A DNA stretch of 64,000 nt. Origin: Danxiaibacter sp048498555 (GTDB lineage: Bacteria > Bacteroidota > Bacteroidia > Chitinophagales > Chitinophagaceae). Numbering within the stretch: the stretch's first letter is position 1; each line of letters starts with the position of its first letter. The notes under the pieces are model-generated. The model saw only the letters and a list, made by a program, of their open reading frames with translations. It was not told the origin of the DNA and made no database searches. The stretch covers positions 62,001 to 126,000 of the forward strand of contig JBEHXT010000006.1 in the NCBI GenBank assembly GCA_048498555.1. The letters run 5' to 3'. Both the position numbers and the translations under genes were made by a program. This document shows positions 15,454 to 24,848 of the stretch, piece by piece.

Positions 15454-18400
15454 ATGAAATGTTTGCTAACTGATGCCAGGCCACATCCGGTATCAAGGCT
15501 ATTGCTCATTATACAAATAATGACAATATGTATGTTGGCTTTTAGCCTGCAGGCTTCTGCAGAGGGTCGAGGCAAAAAACTGTCTGTCAAGACAGAGAAA
15601 ACTGAAATTGCTACCGTGTTGAATGTTATTGAAAAGCAAAGCAATTTTCGTTTCGTGTACAGGGACACAAAGAATTTAACCCAGAAAGTTTCCGTTAATC
15701 TGCAGGATGCAGACATACATGAAGTACTTGACAAAGTGTTGGAGAATACGGGGCTTACTTACGAGATAATGGATGATGGCCAAATTGTTATTAAGGCTGC
15801 AACAGGCCTCCGCTCAGTTCAGGCAACGATCACCGGGACTGTTCGTGGCGACAGCGGCGTACTGGCGGGCGTTTCTGTACTGATAAAAGGAACTTCAAAA
15901 GGCACATCGACAGATGAGAACGGAAAATTTTCAATTAATGCAGAACCTACAGATGTGCTTGTGTTCAGCTACGTTGGCCATATTACGCGCGAATTAACTG
16001 TTGGTACGCAAACAGAAATAAATATTGCACTTGCAAGTGAAGCCGTTGATCTTGGCGGAGTAGTGGTTGTGGGATACGGTACTGCCAGGAAAAAAGACCT
16101 TACCGGTGCCGTAGCAAACATTAAAGGCGATGAGCTTGCCAAACAACCTGTATTAACTGCCACGCAAGCGCTTCAGGGTAAAGCTGCCGGCGTTCAGATT
16201 ATTAGCTCCGGCGCCCCCAACTCTTCGCCCTCTGTCCGTATTCGTGGCACGGGTTCTATGCTGGCCGGGGTTAACCCTTTGTATGTAGTGGATGGTGTAA
16301 TTACGGATGACATTACCAACATCAACACTGCAGATATCTTGTCTATGGATGTTTTAAAAGATGCATCGTCAACCGCTATCTACGGCGTTCGCGCTGCTAA
16401 TGGTGTGCTGATCATCACCACTAAAAAAGGGCGTTCAGGCAAAATGCAGGTTAACTACGACGGAACAATTGGTGTGAAAGAAGCTGCACATTTAGTCAAC
16501 ATGGCCGGCTCCAAACAATATGTAGGCTATTTGAATGAGGCCAGCCGCTATTACGGCAATAGTGATGATATTGTGGATACAGCACTTTTAAACACCGGCA
16601 CCAATACAGATTGGTACGACCAGATTCTTCGCCGTGGTTTACAGCAAAACAATAATCTTTCTATTTCCGGCGGTGCTGAAAAGATCAATTATTATTTCAG
16701 TGCCGGGTACCTTATCGATGAAGGCATTATCAAGAACAATAATTTCAGAAGGTTTACGATCCGTTCAAACAATGAATACAAATTCAATAACAAGCTTAAG
16801 CTTACCACGGTAATCTCATATGCCAATGGTATTCTTGATGATGTTGATTTAAACTCTGCTTATGCAAATGCTTACAAAGCAGCACCTGTAATTCCGGGCC
16901 GTGTTGGTGCTAAGTATGGCAATACGTCCGCTTTTCAAAATGTTGGTAATCCGTTGCTGGATATAGACAAGAATTATAACAGGGGAAATGACAATCGTTT
17001 CCAGGGTGCTGCAACATTAGAGTACAAGATCTTACCATGGTTGGTATTTTCTTCAAACATTGGTGTGGACCTTGATTACTATAAGAATACGCAATATGCT
17101 TACCAGTACTTTGCAGACAGTACAATATTTGCTCCTCCGGGCGGTAACCAGCAACAACCGGTAAGTGTTTTGCAAATCACAAAGAATGATGCGAACAGGT
17201 GGTTATGGGATAACACGCTTACTGCTACCAAAAAATGGGGAGATCACGATGTAAAATTGATGGTGGGAACCACTGCGGAACAATTCAAATTTAATCGCCT
17301 GTACGGCTATCGCCAAAATGTTCCTCCGGCAATGAACCAATGGTATTTAGATGCCGGCGACGCTAATACCGCAAAGAACAATGGCTCCGGCGATAAGTGG
17401 GCCAGGAACTCTTACATAGCAAGATTGAATTATGATTTTAAAGATAAGTACCTGGTTACTGCAACGTTCAGAGGAGATGGTAGTTCGCGTTTTCCAGAAG
17501 GGAACAGATGGGGATTCTTTCCTTCCGTGGGCCTTGGCTGGAATATTACCAACGAAGATTTTATGAAAGATAATAAAACTTTCAGCTTCCTGAAGGTAAG
17601 AGCTAGCTGGGGTAGAGTAGGTAATGACCAGATCCCTTCATCTTTATACCTGCCACTTGCTTCACCAAACCTTCCTTATGGAAACCTTGGTTCAGGCATT
17701 GCCTTCAACCAAATCACAGATCCTAATCTGAAATGGGAAACCACTGAAGAATTTGATTTTGGGCTTGATTTTACCGTTCTTGAAAAGCGCTTAAATGGTA
17801 CGATAGACCTCTATAGCAAGAAAACAAATGATGCGCTTATTTATGTAAACATTCTTGGTACACTTGGCGATCAGGACAGCAGATACCTCACCAATGCCGC
17901 TGCTATTCAAAACAAGGGCGTGGAACTGGGATTAACGTGGAGCGATAAGATTGGTAAAGACTGGACCTACTCCATCAGTGGTAACGGCGCTTATAACAAA
18001 AATGAAGTGGTTGGTTTAAAAAGCGGACAGCCGCTGGTTGATGGCAACCTGGCCGGCCAGGGTTACGTAACGCAATCACCGAATGGACAGCCAATAGGCA
18101 GTTATTATGTATATAAGGTTGCTGGCATTTTTCAATCACAGGAAGAAATAGATAACTACAAGGACAAAAATGGCGGCGCGATTCAGCCGGACGCAAAGCC
18201 AGGCGATTTTAAATATCTGAAACAAACAGACAGTACTGGCGCTATTAATCCAACCGACAGATACCTGGTTGGATCTTACCAGCCAAAATTTATCTACGGC
18301 TTTAGCGGAAGTGTAACATATAAATCCTTCGATCTGAGCATCGGCACTTACGGTACCGCAGGTGGCAAAATATACAATGCTAAAAAGGCGCTTCGTGGTT

Positions 18401-18822
18401 CAAGCAACGCACTGGATAACATGGAAGCAAGCGTAGTTACAGACAGATGGACCGTTGACCGCAAGCCTAATTCCAACCCGAGAGCTACATTAGGTCAATG
18501 GCCCGCATCAACATATTTTGTTGAAGATGGCGGCTTCTTCAGGATCAATAATCTCACTATTGGTTATACACTTCCTGAAGAGAAGTTGAAGAAAGCAAAG
18601 ATCGTTAAGCTTCGGGTGTATGCAACAGTGCAGAACCTTGCAACATTTACCAAATACACCGGATTTACGCCTGAGTTCTCAGCTATTTCTACCGGCGTTA
18701 ATGCCACGAAGGCAGATCCAAACGCCGCTTCTACAAACTTAGGTATTACCAATGCAGGTGTTGACATTAATACTTATCCAACACCACGCACATGGGTATT
18801 TGGAATAAACCTGGGGTTCTAG
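15454..18822 (+). CDS. SusC/RagA-family TonB-linked outer membrane transporter
   Basis: A 1122-residue outer-membrane importer for glycan fragments. The order is signal peptide (cut near SLQASA, about 35), an STN domain at 43-114 (TEKTEIATVLNVIEKQ start), a carboxypeptidase-regulatory-like beta domain at about 123-195, the TonB-contact signature VVVVGYGTARKKDLTGAV at 203-220, a plug with LYVVDGV, and a large beta-barrel ending WVFGINLGF with the terminal aromatic residue. An STN domain usually signals control by a FecR anti-sigma factor, yet no sigma/FecR pair is in the window. susD follows by 25 bases, then three surface-protein genes on the same strand, so this is the first gene of a polysaccharide utilisation operon. 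Confidence 0.95.
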   Translation: MKCLLTDARPHPVSRLLLIIQIMTICMLAFSLQASAEGRGKKLSVKTEKTEIATVLNVIEKQSNFRFVYRDTKNLTQKVSVNLQDADIHEVLDKVLENTGLTYEIMDDGQIVIKAATGLRSVQATITGTVRGDSGVLAGVSVLIKGTSKGTSTDENGKFSINAEPTDVLVFSYVGHITRELTVGTQTEINIALASEAVDLGGVVVVGYGTARKKDLTGAVANIKGDELAKQPVLTATQALQGKAAGVQIISSGAPNSSPSVRIRGTGSMLAGVNPLYVVDGVITDDITNINTADILSMDVLKDASSTAIYGVRAANGVLIITTKKGRSGKMQVNYDGTIGVKEAAHLVNMAGSKQYVGYLNEASRYYGNSDDIVDTALLNTGTNTDWYDQILRRGLQQNNNLSISGGAEKINYYFSAGYLIDEGIIKNNNFRRFTIRSNNEYKFNNKLKLTTVISYANGILDDVDLNSAYANAYKAAPVIPGRVGAKYGNTSAFQNVGNPLLDIDKNYNRGNDNRFQGAATLEYKILPWLVFSSNIGVDLDYYKNTQYAYQYFADSTIFAPPGGNQQQPVSVLQITKNDANRWLWDNTLTATKKWGDHDVKLMVGTTAEQFKFNRLYGYRQNVPPAMNQWYLDAGDANTAKNNGSGDKWARNSYIARLNYDFKDKYLVTATFRGDGSSRFPEGNRWGFFPSVGLGWNITNEDFMKDNKTFSFLKVRASWGRVGNDQIPSSLYLPLASPNLPYGNLGSGIAFNQITDPNLKWETTEEFDFGLDFTVLEKRLNGTIDLYSKKTNDALIYVNILGTLGDQDSRYLTNAAAIQNKGVELGLTWSDKIGKDWTYSISGNGAYNKNEVVGLKSGQPLVDGNLAGQGYVTQSPNGQPIGSYYVYKVAGIFQSQEEIDNYKDKNGGAIQPDAKPGDFKYLKQTDSTGAINPTDRYLVGSYQPKFIYGFSGSVTYKSFDLSIGTYGTAGGKIYNAKKALRGSSNALDNMEASVVTDRWTVDRKPNSNPRATLGQWPASTYFVEDGGFFRINNLTIGYTLPEEKLKKAKIVKLRVYATVQNLATFTKYTGFTPEFSAISTGVNATKADPNAASTNLGITNAGVDINTYPTPRTWVFGINLGF

Positions 18823-18847
18823 TCAATCAACAATTAAACTTCGCATC

Positions 18848-20431
18848 ATGAGTACGAATAATAAAACAATAAGATATTCACTGCTTGGAAGTGTTCTTGC
18901 TGCGCTGGTGCTACTCGGTTGCAGTAAAAACTTTCTCAACGTGCCGCCGCAGGGACAGCAAACGGAAGATGAAGTGAGCCAGGATCCCAACGCTGCTTCA
19001 AACCTCGTGCTGGGCGCCTATAACACATTGTACTTCGGCGGTTTTGATAATACCACCGTTGGGCTGCTTTACTCGCTTACTGTAGATATTGCTTCTGACG
19101 ATGCTGATAAAGGGAGCACAACTTCCGATGGCCCTGAAGCCGCTCAAATGGACCACTTCAACATAAATCCTACCAACTTTTATTTAGATAATCTTTGGAA
19201 AGGGCACTACCAGGCCATAGCCCGCGCCAACCAGGCATTAAAGGTGCTTGATGCAGCCACTTTTGATGAAACGATAAAGAACAGGCTAATAGGCGAAACA
19301 AGATTTTTGAGAGGTTTCTATTACTTCAACCTCGTTCGTTTATTTGGCGGAGTGCCTTTGATCTTGAGAGTTCCGGAGCCTTCCGAATCTAACAGTGATG
19401 AATTTGTGGTGAAAAAAAGTGTAGATAGTGTGTACAAAGCCATCGAAAATGACTTACAATTTGCTGTAGACAACCTGCCTTTACGAGGTGAAGCAGGTGC
19501 CCAGGAAGGACGCGCCAACAAAGGTGCCGCAGAAGCTTTTCTTGCAAAAGTATACCTCTATCAAAAGAAATATATGGAAGCGTATACATTAACGAAGGAT
19601 ATTATTAACTCAGGAAAATATTCACTGGTTCCTTATCCATACTATGGAGCCATTTTCCGTGAAAACCCGGTAAATGGTGTTGGCGGAGTAAACAATACCG
19701 AATCCATTTTCGAAATGCAGGCCGCGAAAAACAATACCTGCGATGCCATAAGTAAGTTATATTCCAACGGACAGGGCGCGAGAGCTAAGAAAGGATGGCC
19801 CGATAATGTGTTTAATGATGTTACTTACTCCGGCGACCTTGGTTTTGGATTTAACGACCCCTCCGAAAGCCTGATGAATGCTTATGAGCCAGCCGATTCC
19901 ACACGCAAGTTTGGAACCATCATTTTTATTCAGCCAACAGGCGCTGCAAATACAGGAACCGTGCTGTGGGATGGCTTTAGGATCCCCACACAGGATTCTG
20001 TAGAAAATCCACGCTATAATTACAAAGCTTACCATAGCCCGTTAAAAGAAACCTTTGCCTGCAATGGCCCGAATGATAAGGATGACAGGCCCAAAAATAT
20101 CCGCCTGATGCGCTACGCAGAAGTATTGTTGATCAACGCCGAAGCTGCATTGCAGGTTGGGCAGGCAGGCGAAGCCGCTACAAGTTTGAATATGATAAGA
20201 CAAAGAGCAGGTTTGCCAACCGCCGCAGCAACAATAGATAATGTGTGGAAGGAACGCCGTGTTGAAATGGCCATGGAATGTGACCGCTTCTTCGACCTTG
20301 TACGTACAGGCCGCGCTGCTGCAGTGCTTACTCCGCTTGGTTTTAAATCAGGAAGAAATGAAGTATTCCCTATTCCCCAAAACCAGATTGATTTAAGTAA
20401 CAAAAGGTTGCAACAAAACAACGGATACTAA
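18848..20431 (+). CDS. SusD/RagB-family glycan-binding lipoprotein
   Basis: A 527-residue outer-surface lipoprotein that captures glycans and caps the SusC barrel. The lipobox VLLGC gives a lipidated cysteine at 25, followed by KNFLNVPPQGQQTEDE. The TPR-like helical scaffold is evident: ETRFLRGFYYFNLVRLFGGVP is the hallmark segment, and RLMRYAEVLLINAEAALQ starts the C-terminal SusD domain, which also has WKERRVEMAMECDRFFDLVRTG. It lies 25 bases after susC and 36 before the LamG lipoprotein, so one operon. The substrate is inferred from the GH144 enzymes downstream. Confidence 0.95.
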   Translation: MSTNNKTIRYSLLGSVLAALVLLGCSKNFLNVPPQGQQTEDEVSQDPNAASNLVLGAYNTLYFGGFDNTTVGLLYSLTVDIASDDADKGSTTSDGPEAAQMDHFNINPTNFYLDNLWKGHYQAIARANQALKVLDAATFDETIKNRLIGETRFLRGFYYFNLVRLFGGVPLILRVPEPSESNSDEFVVKKSVDSVYKAIENDLQFAVDNLPLRGEAGAQEGRANKGAAEAFLAKVYLYQKKYMEAYTLTKDIINSGKYSLVPYPYYGAIFRENPVNGVGGVNNTESIFEMQAAKNNTCDAISKLYSNGQGARAKKGWPDNVFNDVTYSGDLGFGFNDPSESLMNAYEPADSTRKFGTIIFIQPTGAANTGTVLWDGFRIPTQDSVENPRYNYKAYHSPLKETFACNGPNDKDDRPKNIRLMRYAEVLLINAEAALQVGQAGEAATSLNMIRQRAGLPTAAATIDNVWKERRVEMAMECDRFFDLVRTGRAAAVLTPLGFKSGRNEVFPIPQNQIDLSNKRLQQNNGY

Positions 20432-20467
20432 TGATGCCGCATTTGTGTAACTACAAAAAAGATTTGT

Positions 20468-21379
20468 ATGAAAAGCTTGATAAAAATATTCCCGTCACCT
20501 TCACTGGCATTGCTCACAATGGGGGTGATTATTTTTGCCTCCTGTACTAAAGCTGATTTCAGTGATGATTTTAAACCATCACCTCCGCCGCCTATTGGCA
20601 ACTATAATACATCTGACGACGTGGCGAAAGATGCCATCATAGCTAAATGGAGCTTCGAAAACAATTATAATGATAGCATCCAGAACCTTACCGGCACCAA
20701 TCATAACGCAGCTTTTGCAACAGGATTTAAAGGCATGGGATACAAGGGCAATGACACCAGTTTTGTAACGTTTAAACAGCCGGGCACCATTCCCAATCTT
20801 AAAGGGTTTACAATATCCTTCTGGATGAATGCGCCGCAAACAAACGGCCTCGCACGCGGCATCTGGTCACTCAATAACAAGACAGACTTTTGGGGTAATC
20901 TTGATATTTATATGGAGAATTTCTCCAGCCCCGATACCGCGTACTTTAAAGTGCATCTTGCCAACAATATCGGCGGCGTGAACATCGGCCAGTTTAGTGA
21001 AACCAAAATTCCGGCAGCCATAAACCGGTGGACCAATATTATTATTTCTTACGACTCGGCTTCATCTGTCTTTAATATTTACGCTAACTCGCAACAGCTG
21101 CCAATTAATGTAGGAAACCAAAGCAATGTCAAAGGGCCGGTATTAAGCGGGCCCAATAACACCAAATACGGGCCGCTAAATTTTAAAGACAACAATGCAA
21201 CAGCTGTAGTGCTGGGCACCTGGCAGTTTCAGCCAGATGACCCCGAGATCACCAGCACAGGCAGCCAGCCATGGGCCGGAAGTTTTGCAGGCACGTTAGA
21301 TGAGTTTAGAATTTACAGCAGGGCTTTAACCGCGAAAGAAGTGGATGCACTGTTCAGGCTTGAAAAGCTGGGGTTGTAG
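20468..21379 (+). CDS. LamG/concanavalin A-like domain lipoprotein
   Basis: A 303-residue lipoprotein occupying the SusE/F-like position of the locus. The lipobox IIFASC places the lipidated cysteine at 26. A short proline-rich linker (SPPPPIG) leads to a single jelly-roll of the laminin G-like type: AKWSFENNYNDS opens it, GFTISFWMNAP is the central strand, and AGTLDEFRIYSRALTAKEV closes it in the standard LamG_3 manner. It has no recognisable catalytic residues and probably binds glycan at the cell surface. The next gene (GH144) begins after a 189-base gap that contains a dispersed repeat. Confidence 0.85.
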   Translation: MKSLIKIFPSPSLALLTMGVIIFASCTKADFSDDFKPSPPPPIGNYNTSDDVAKDAIIAKWSFENNYNDSIQNLTGTNHNAAFATGFKGMGYKGNDTSFVTFKQPGTIPNLKGFTISFWMNAPQTNGLARGIWSLNNKTDFWGNLDIYMENFSSPDTAYFKVHLANNIGGVNIGQFSETKIPAAINRWTNIIISYDSASSVFNIYANSQQLPINVGNQSNVKGPVLSGPNNTKYGPLNFKDNNATAVVLGTWQFQPDDPEITSTGSQPWAGSFAGTLDEFRIYSRALTAKEVDALFRLEKLGL

Positions 21380-21436
21380 GTGAACGTTGTTATATCAAAG
21401 CAAATGCATTATTGTATTTAGTATTTAGTTACGCCG

Positions 21437-21545
21437 ATGAAGATTGAACGTCATGTCGACGATAGGAGACGTCTCCCAACATTCAAGACGCTTATGCTTC
21501 GAGAGGCTTCTCCTGTCGCCGGGGTGGCGATGCAGGGGCTACTTC
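21437..21545 (+). repeat. Dispersed repeat of about 100 bp, copy A (GTCGACGATAGGAGAC family)
   Basis: The stretch carries CGTCATGTCGACGATAGGAG and then TTCGAGAGGCTTCTCCTG and a GGGGTGGCGATG tail. The same blocks in the same order occur inverted at 42620-42720. In the frame of the following GH144 gene it reads ERHVDDRRRL; copy B reads ERHVDDRRHL. It is an intergenic element, not part of the enzyme. Confidence 0.75.
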
Positions 21546-21568
21546 GTATAATTTTGTTAAACGCGTTC

Positions 21569-23281
21569 ATGCGGGCGAAAGTGTTAGATTTCGCGCCAAA
21601 GAAATTTTTATTCACATTAGCTACCACCGCTATTCTTTTTTCCTGCTCAAAGAGCGGGGATTCCAGTTCTCCTCCACTTCCACCGGAAGACTTCAGGTTT
21701 ACGAGCGTTACAGTTGATGGCATTTCCGGAACGAATAATTATTTCTATCAGTCGGTAAAAATAAATCCCGTTATTAAACTTGCGTTCACTGTTCCTGTGA
21801 GCTTAGCTTCTGCGGCATCTTTTATTTCCTTAACCGACCAACATAGCGTTTCGGCGCCGTTGCAGTACAGTTATGCAAGTCCTTCAGATAGTGCCACAGT
21901 TGTAGTGCAATCAAAAAGTAATCTGCAGAACATTCAGTCATACGTGCTAAAGGTATTGCCAGACCTGCAATCACAACGCGGCACGAAGTTGAACAATACC
22001 ATCACCGTTAACCTGCTGACTAAAATAGATTCAACAGATAAATTCGTGAGGATTTCCGACAGCGCATTGTTAGACCTTATTCAACAACAAACACTCAAAT
22101 ATTTTACGGATTTTGCTCACCCGGTTAGCGGAATGGCGCGGGAACGAAATACCTCCGGAGATATAGTAACCACTGGTGGTACAGGTTTCGGCATTATGGC
22201 AATAATAGCTGCCGCTAACAGAAACTTTATGGCGAGAAGCAGTGGAGTTGCGCAAATTCAAAAAATCGTTTCATTTTTAAAGACGGCTGACCGTTTTCAT
22301 GGTGCCTTCCCGCATTGGCTGAATGGTGGCACGGGCAAAGTGGTTCCTTTTAGTACAAAAGATGATGGCGCAGATCTTGTTGAAACGGCTTTTTTAATGC
22401 AGGGATTGTTAACAGCCCGGCAGTATTTTAACCAGACCGGCAATGAAGAAAAAACATTGAGAACAGATATAGATAGCTTATGGCGAAATGTGGAATGGAG
22501 CTGGTTTAGAAAGGATGCTGGCAACGGGCCTGAAAATGTTTTGTACTGGCATTGGAGCCCGGATTATGCGTGGGATATGAACCTGCCTATTCGCGGATGG
22601 AACGAAGCGTTAATGCCTTATATACTGGCCGCCTCATCACCAACGCACGGCATTCCCAAAGTAGTTTATGACAACGGATGGGCGCAGGATGGCGCAATGA
22701 AAAATGGGAAAACATTTCTTGGCTACCAATTACCATTGGGGCCTGATTACGGAGGCCCGTTATTCTTTTCTCACTATTCATTCCTGGGCATCAATCCTGA
22801 CGGGCTCAAAGATGTGTACACCGATTATTGGCAGCAGAACAAGAACCATACAATGATCAATTATAACTACTGTTTCACCAACAGCAAGAATTTTTTTGGC
22901 TATAGCTCAAGCTGCTGGGGATTAACTGCGAGTGATGACAATAAGCAAGGCTATTTGGCCCACAGCCCCACAAATGACAACGGCGTAATATCCCCAACTG
23001 CGGCATTATCTGCTATGCCTTATGCGCCCGCCGAATCAATGGCGGCATTGAGGTTTTTTTACTATACCCTGGGAGATAAGTTATGGAAAGAATATGGCTT
23101 CATTGATGCTTTCAGCTTAAACGATGCATGGTTCGCCAATTCTTTTCTCGCAATAGACCAGGGGCCCATCATTGTAATGATCGAAAACTACCGGAGCAAA
23201 TTGCTCTGGAACTTATTTATGAGCTGCCCGGAAATTAAAAACGGGATGGCTGCACTGGGCTTTCAAAGCCCACATTTATAA
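21569..23281 (+). CDS. Glucoamylase-like GH144 family lipoprotein, putative endo-beta-1,2-glucanase
   Basis: A 570-residue surface lipoprotein. I start at the ATG at 21569, giving a signal and lipobox ending AILFSC (Cys26). The frame stays open to 21437, but that part is a dispersed repeat and not protein. Residues of roughly 35-150 form an Ig-like domain (VKINPVIKLAFTVPVS). From about 160 comes the (alpha/alpha)6 catalytic domain: ARERN, TGGTGFGIMAI, HWLNGGTGK, DDGADLVETAF, YWHWSPDYAWDMN, IRGWNE, PLGPDYGGPLFF and IDQGPIIVMIENYRSKLLW. The founding GH144 enzyme, from Chitinophaga pinensis, is an endo-beta-1,2-glucanase, and its candidate catalytic acids lie in the DDGADLVE and GWNE regions. 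The substrate here is inferred. A paralogue follows by 50 bases. Confidence 0.88.
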   Translation: MRAKVLDFAPKKFLFTLATTAILFSCSKSGDSSSPPLPPEDFRFTSVTVDGISGTNNYFYQSVKINPVIKLAFTVPVSLASAASFISLTDQHSVSAPLQYSYASPSDSATVVVQSKSNLQNIQSYVLKVLPDLQSQRGTKLNNTITVNLLTKIDSTDKFVRISDSALLDLIQQQTLKYFTDFAHPVSGMARERNTSGDIVTTGGTGFGIMAIIAAANRNFMARSSGVAQIQKIVSFLKTADRFHGAFPHWLNGGTGKVVPFSTKDDGADLVETAFLMQGLLTARQYFNQTGNEEKTLRTDIDSLWRNVEWSWFRKDAGNGPENVLYWHWSPDYAWDMNLPIRGWNEALMPYILAASSPTHGIPKVVYDNGWAQDGAMKNGKTFLGYQLPLGPDYGGPLFFSHYSFLGINPDGLKDVYTDYWQQNKNHTMINYNYCFTNSKNFFGYSSSCWGLTASDDNKQGYLAHSPTNDNGVISPTAALSAMPYAPAESMAALRFFYYTLGDKLWKEYGFIDAFSLNDAWFANSFLAIDQGPIIVMIENYRSKLLWNLFMSCPEIKNGMAALGFQSPHL

Positions 23282-23331
23282 CAAAAAAAATTGAGCTAAC
23301 ATTGAAGAATAGAATAATAAAACAAGCGCTT

Positions 23332-24681
23332 ATGAAATACGCTTATCTGCTCGTGGTATTATTTTTCTGCTGCTGTATTCAGCGGGCCTTTTCTCAAAAG
23401 AAACAGGCAGCATCAACAATTGTATTCGATGCTACCAAAAGGCCCAAAAATTTATCTGATACTGCTTTGCTTGAGTTGGTGCAAAAACAAACGTTCCGCT
23501 ATTTCTGGGACTTTGCACATCCCGTAAGCGGCCTTGCACGCGAGCGAAGCAATGTTGCTTATGATTACGGCAATGAGGTTGTAACAACCGGCGGCAGTGG
23601 GTTTGGCATAATGGCTATTATAGTCGCATCCGAACGCGGATGGGTAACAAGGGAGCAGGCTGCGGAAAGAATGAATAAGATTGTCAAATTCTTGTATAAA
23701 GCGGATAGCTACCATGGCATTTTACCACACTGGCTAAATGGAGAAACCGGAAAGACTATTCCTTTCAGCAGGAAAGATGATGGTGCAGACCTTGTAGAAA
23801 CAGCTTTTCTATTCCAGGGGCTTTTATGTGCAAGGCAATATTTTACGAAGGACAATCAAATGGAACGTGAAGTGCGGGACCGTGTTAACTGGTTGTGGGA
23901 CCAGGCGGAATGGAACTTTTTTACGCGTGATGGCCGCGATGAATTGTACTGGCACTGGAGCCCCAACAATGGATGGGCAATGAACTTCCCCCTGCGCGGA
24001 TGGAATGAATGTTTGATGGCATATGTAATGGGTGCATCATCACCAAAGTATTCAATTTCTCCGCAGATATATAACAGATGCTGGGCAGAAAGCAATCATT
24101 TTAAAAATGGCAAAGAGTTTTACGGTATAAAATTGCCGCTGGGTTTTGATTACGGAGGGCCTCTATTCTTTACGCATTATTCTTTTCTTGGATTAAGTCC
24201 TAAGGGTTTAAAAGACCAGTACGCCGATTATTGGGAACTGAACACCAATCATACACTTATCAACCATGAACATTGTATCCGTAATCCTAAAAACTTCAAA
24301 GGTTATGGCGCCAACTGTTGGGGGCTTACAGCCTGTGACACGTATGATGGATACAATGCATTTTCCCCTGATAATGATTGGGGAACCATCGCGCCCACTG
24401 CGGCGTTGTCTGCGTTTCCTTATACGCCCGAATTCTCCATGCAGGCGCTTAAACATTTTTATTATGATTTAGGCGATAAAATATGGAGTGAATATGGGTT
24501 TGTGGATGCGTTTAATGAAACACAAAACTGGTATGCCAAATCGCACCTGGCCATTGACCAGGGGCCAATTATCGTGATGATTGAAAATTACAGGACGGGA
24601 CTGTTGTGGAAGCTATTCATGAGCTGCCCGGAAATACAAAAAGGGCTGAAGGCGCTGGGTTTTGAAAGCCCTTATTTCTAA
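23332..24681 (+). CDS. Glucoamylase-like GH144 family protein, second copy
   Basis: A 449-residue paralogue of the preceding enzyme without the Ig-like domain. The start is the ATG at 23332, which opens MKYAYLLVVLFFCCCIQRAF, an ordinary signal peptide cut after SQ; the TTG at 23302 is less likely. The catalytic domain keeps the same landmarks: DFAHPVSGLARER, TGGSGFGIMAI, HWLNGETGKT, DDGADLVETAFLFQG, YWHWSPNNGWAMN, RGWNECLMAY, PLGFDYGGPLFF and IDQGPIIVMIENYR. It is probably periplasmic or released, where its paralogue is lipid-anchored, so surface cleavage and periplasmic trimming may be divided between them. It is the last gene of the locus; no beta-glucosidase or phosphorylase is adjacent. 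Confidence 0.88.
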   Translation: MKYAYLLVVLFFCCCIQRAFSQKKQAASTIVFDATKRPKNLSDTALLELVQKQTFRYFWDFAHPVSGLARERSNVAYDYGNEVVTTGGSGFGIMAIIVASERGWVTREQAAERMNKIVKFLYKADSYHGILPHWLNGETGKTIPFSRKDDGADLVETAFLFQGLLCARQYFTKDNQMEREVRDRVNWLWDQAEWNFFTRDGRDELYWHWSPNNGWAMNFPLRGWNECLMAYVMGASSPKYSISPQIYNRCWAESNHFKNGKEFYGIKLPLGFDYGGPLFFTHYSFLGLSPKGLKDQYADYWELNTNHTLINHEHCIRNPKNFKGYGANCWGLTACDTYDGYNAFSPDNDWGTIAPTAALSAFPYTPEFSMQALKHFYYDLGDKIWSEYGFVDAFNETQNWYAKSHLAIDQGPIIVMIENYRTGLLWKLFMSCPEIQKGLKALGFESPYF

Positions 24682-24692
24682 CCACGGATTTT

Positions 24693-24728
24693 GAACCACG
24701 GCGGCACCGCGACACGAAGAAACACTAC
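24693..24728 (+). repeat. CCACGG...CGAAG intergenic repeat, copy left of recO
   Basis: GAACCACGGCGGCACC followed by a GACACGAAG core. A related block lies inverted at 25701-25744 on the other side of recO. Confidence 0.5.
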
Positions 24729-24848
24729 GTTTTTTTAGATCAGAAACCCGAAGAAAAACAAATAAAGTGCAATAACGGGCTTAAACGTACAGAGTAAAAC
24801 TTATCACGTAAAACTTTCAATCCCTGAAATTTCACTTTTCTTTGCTGT

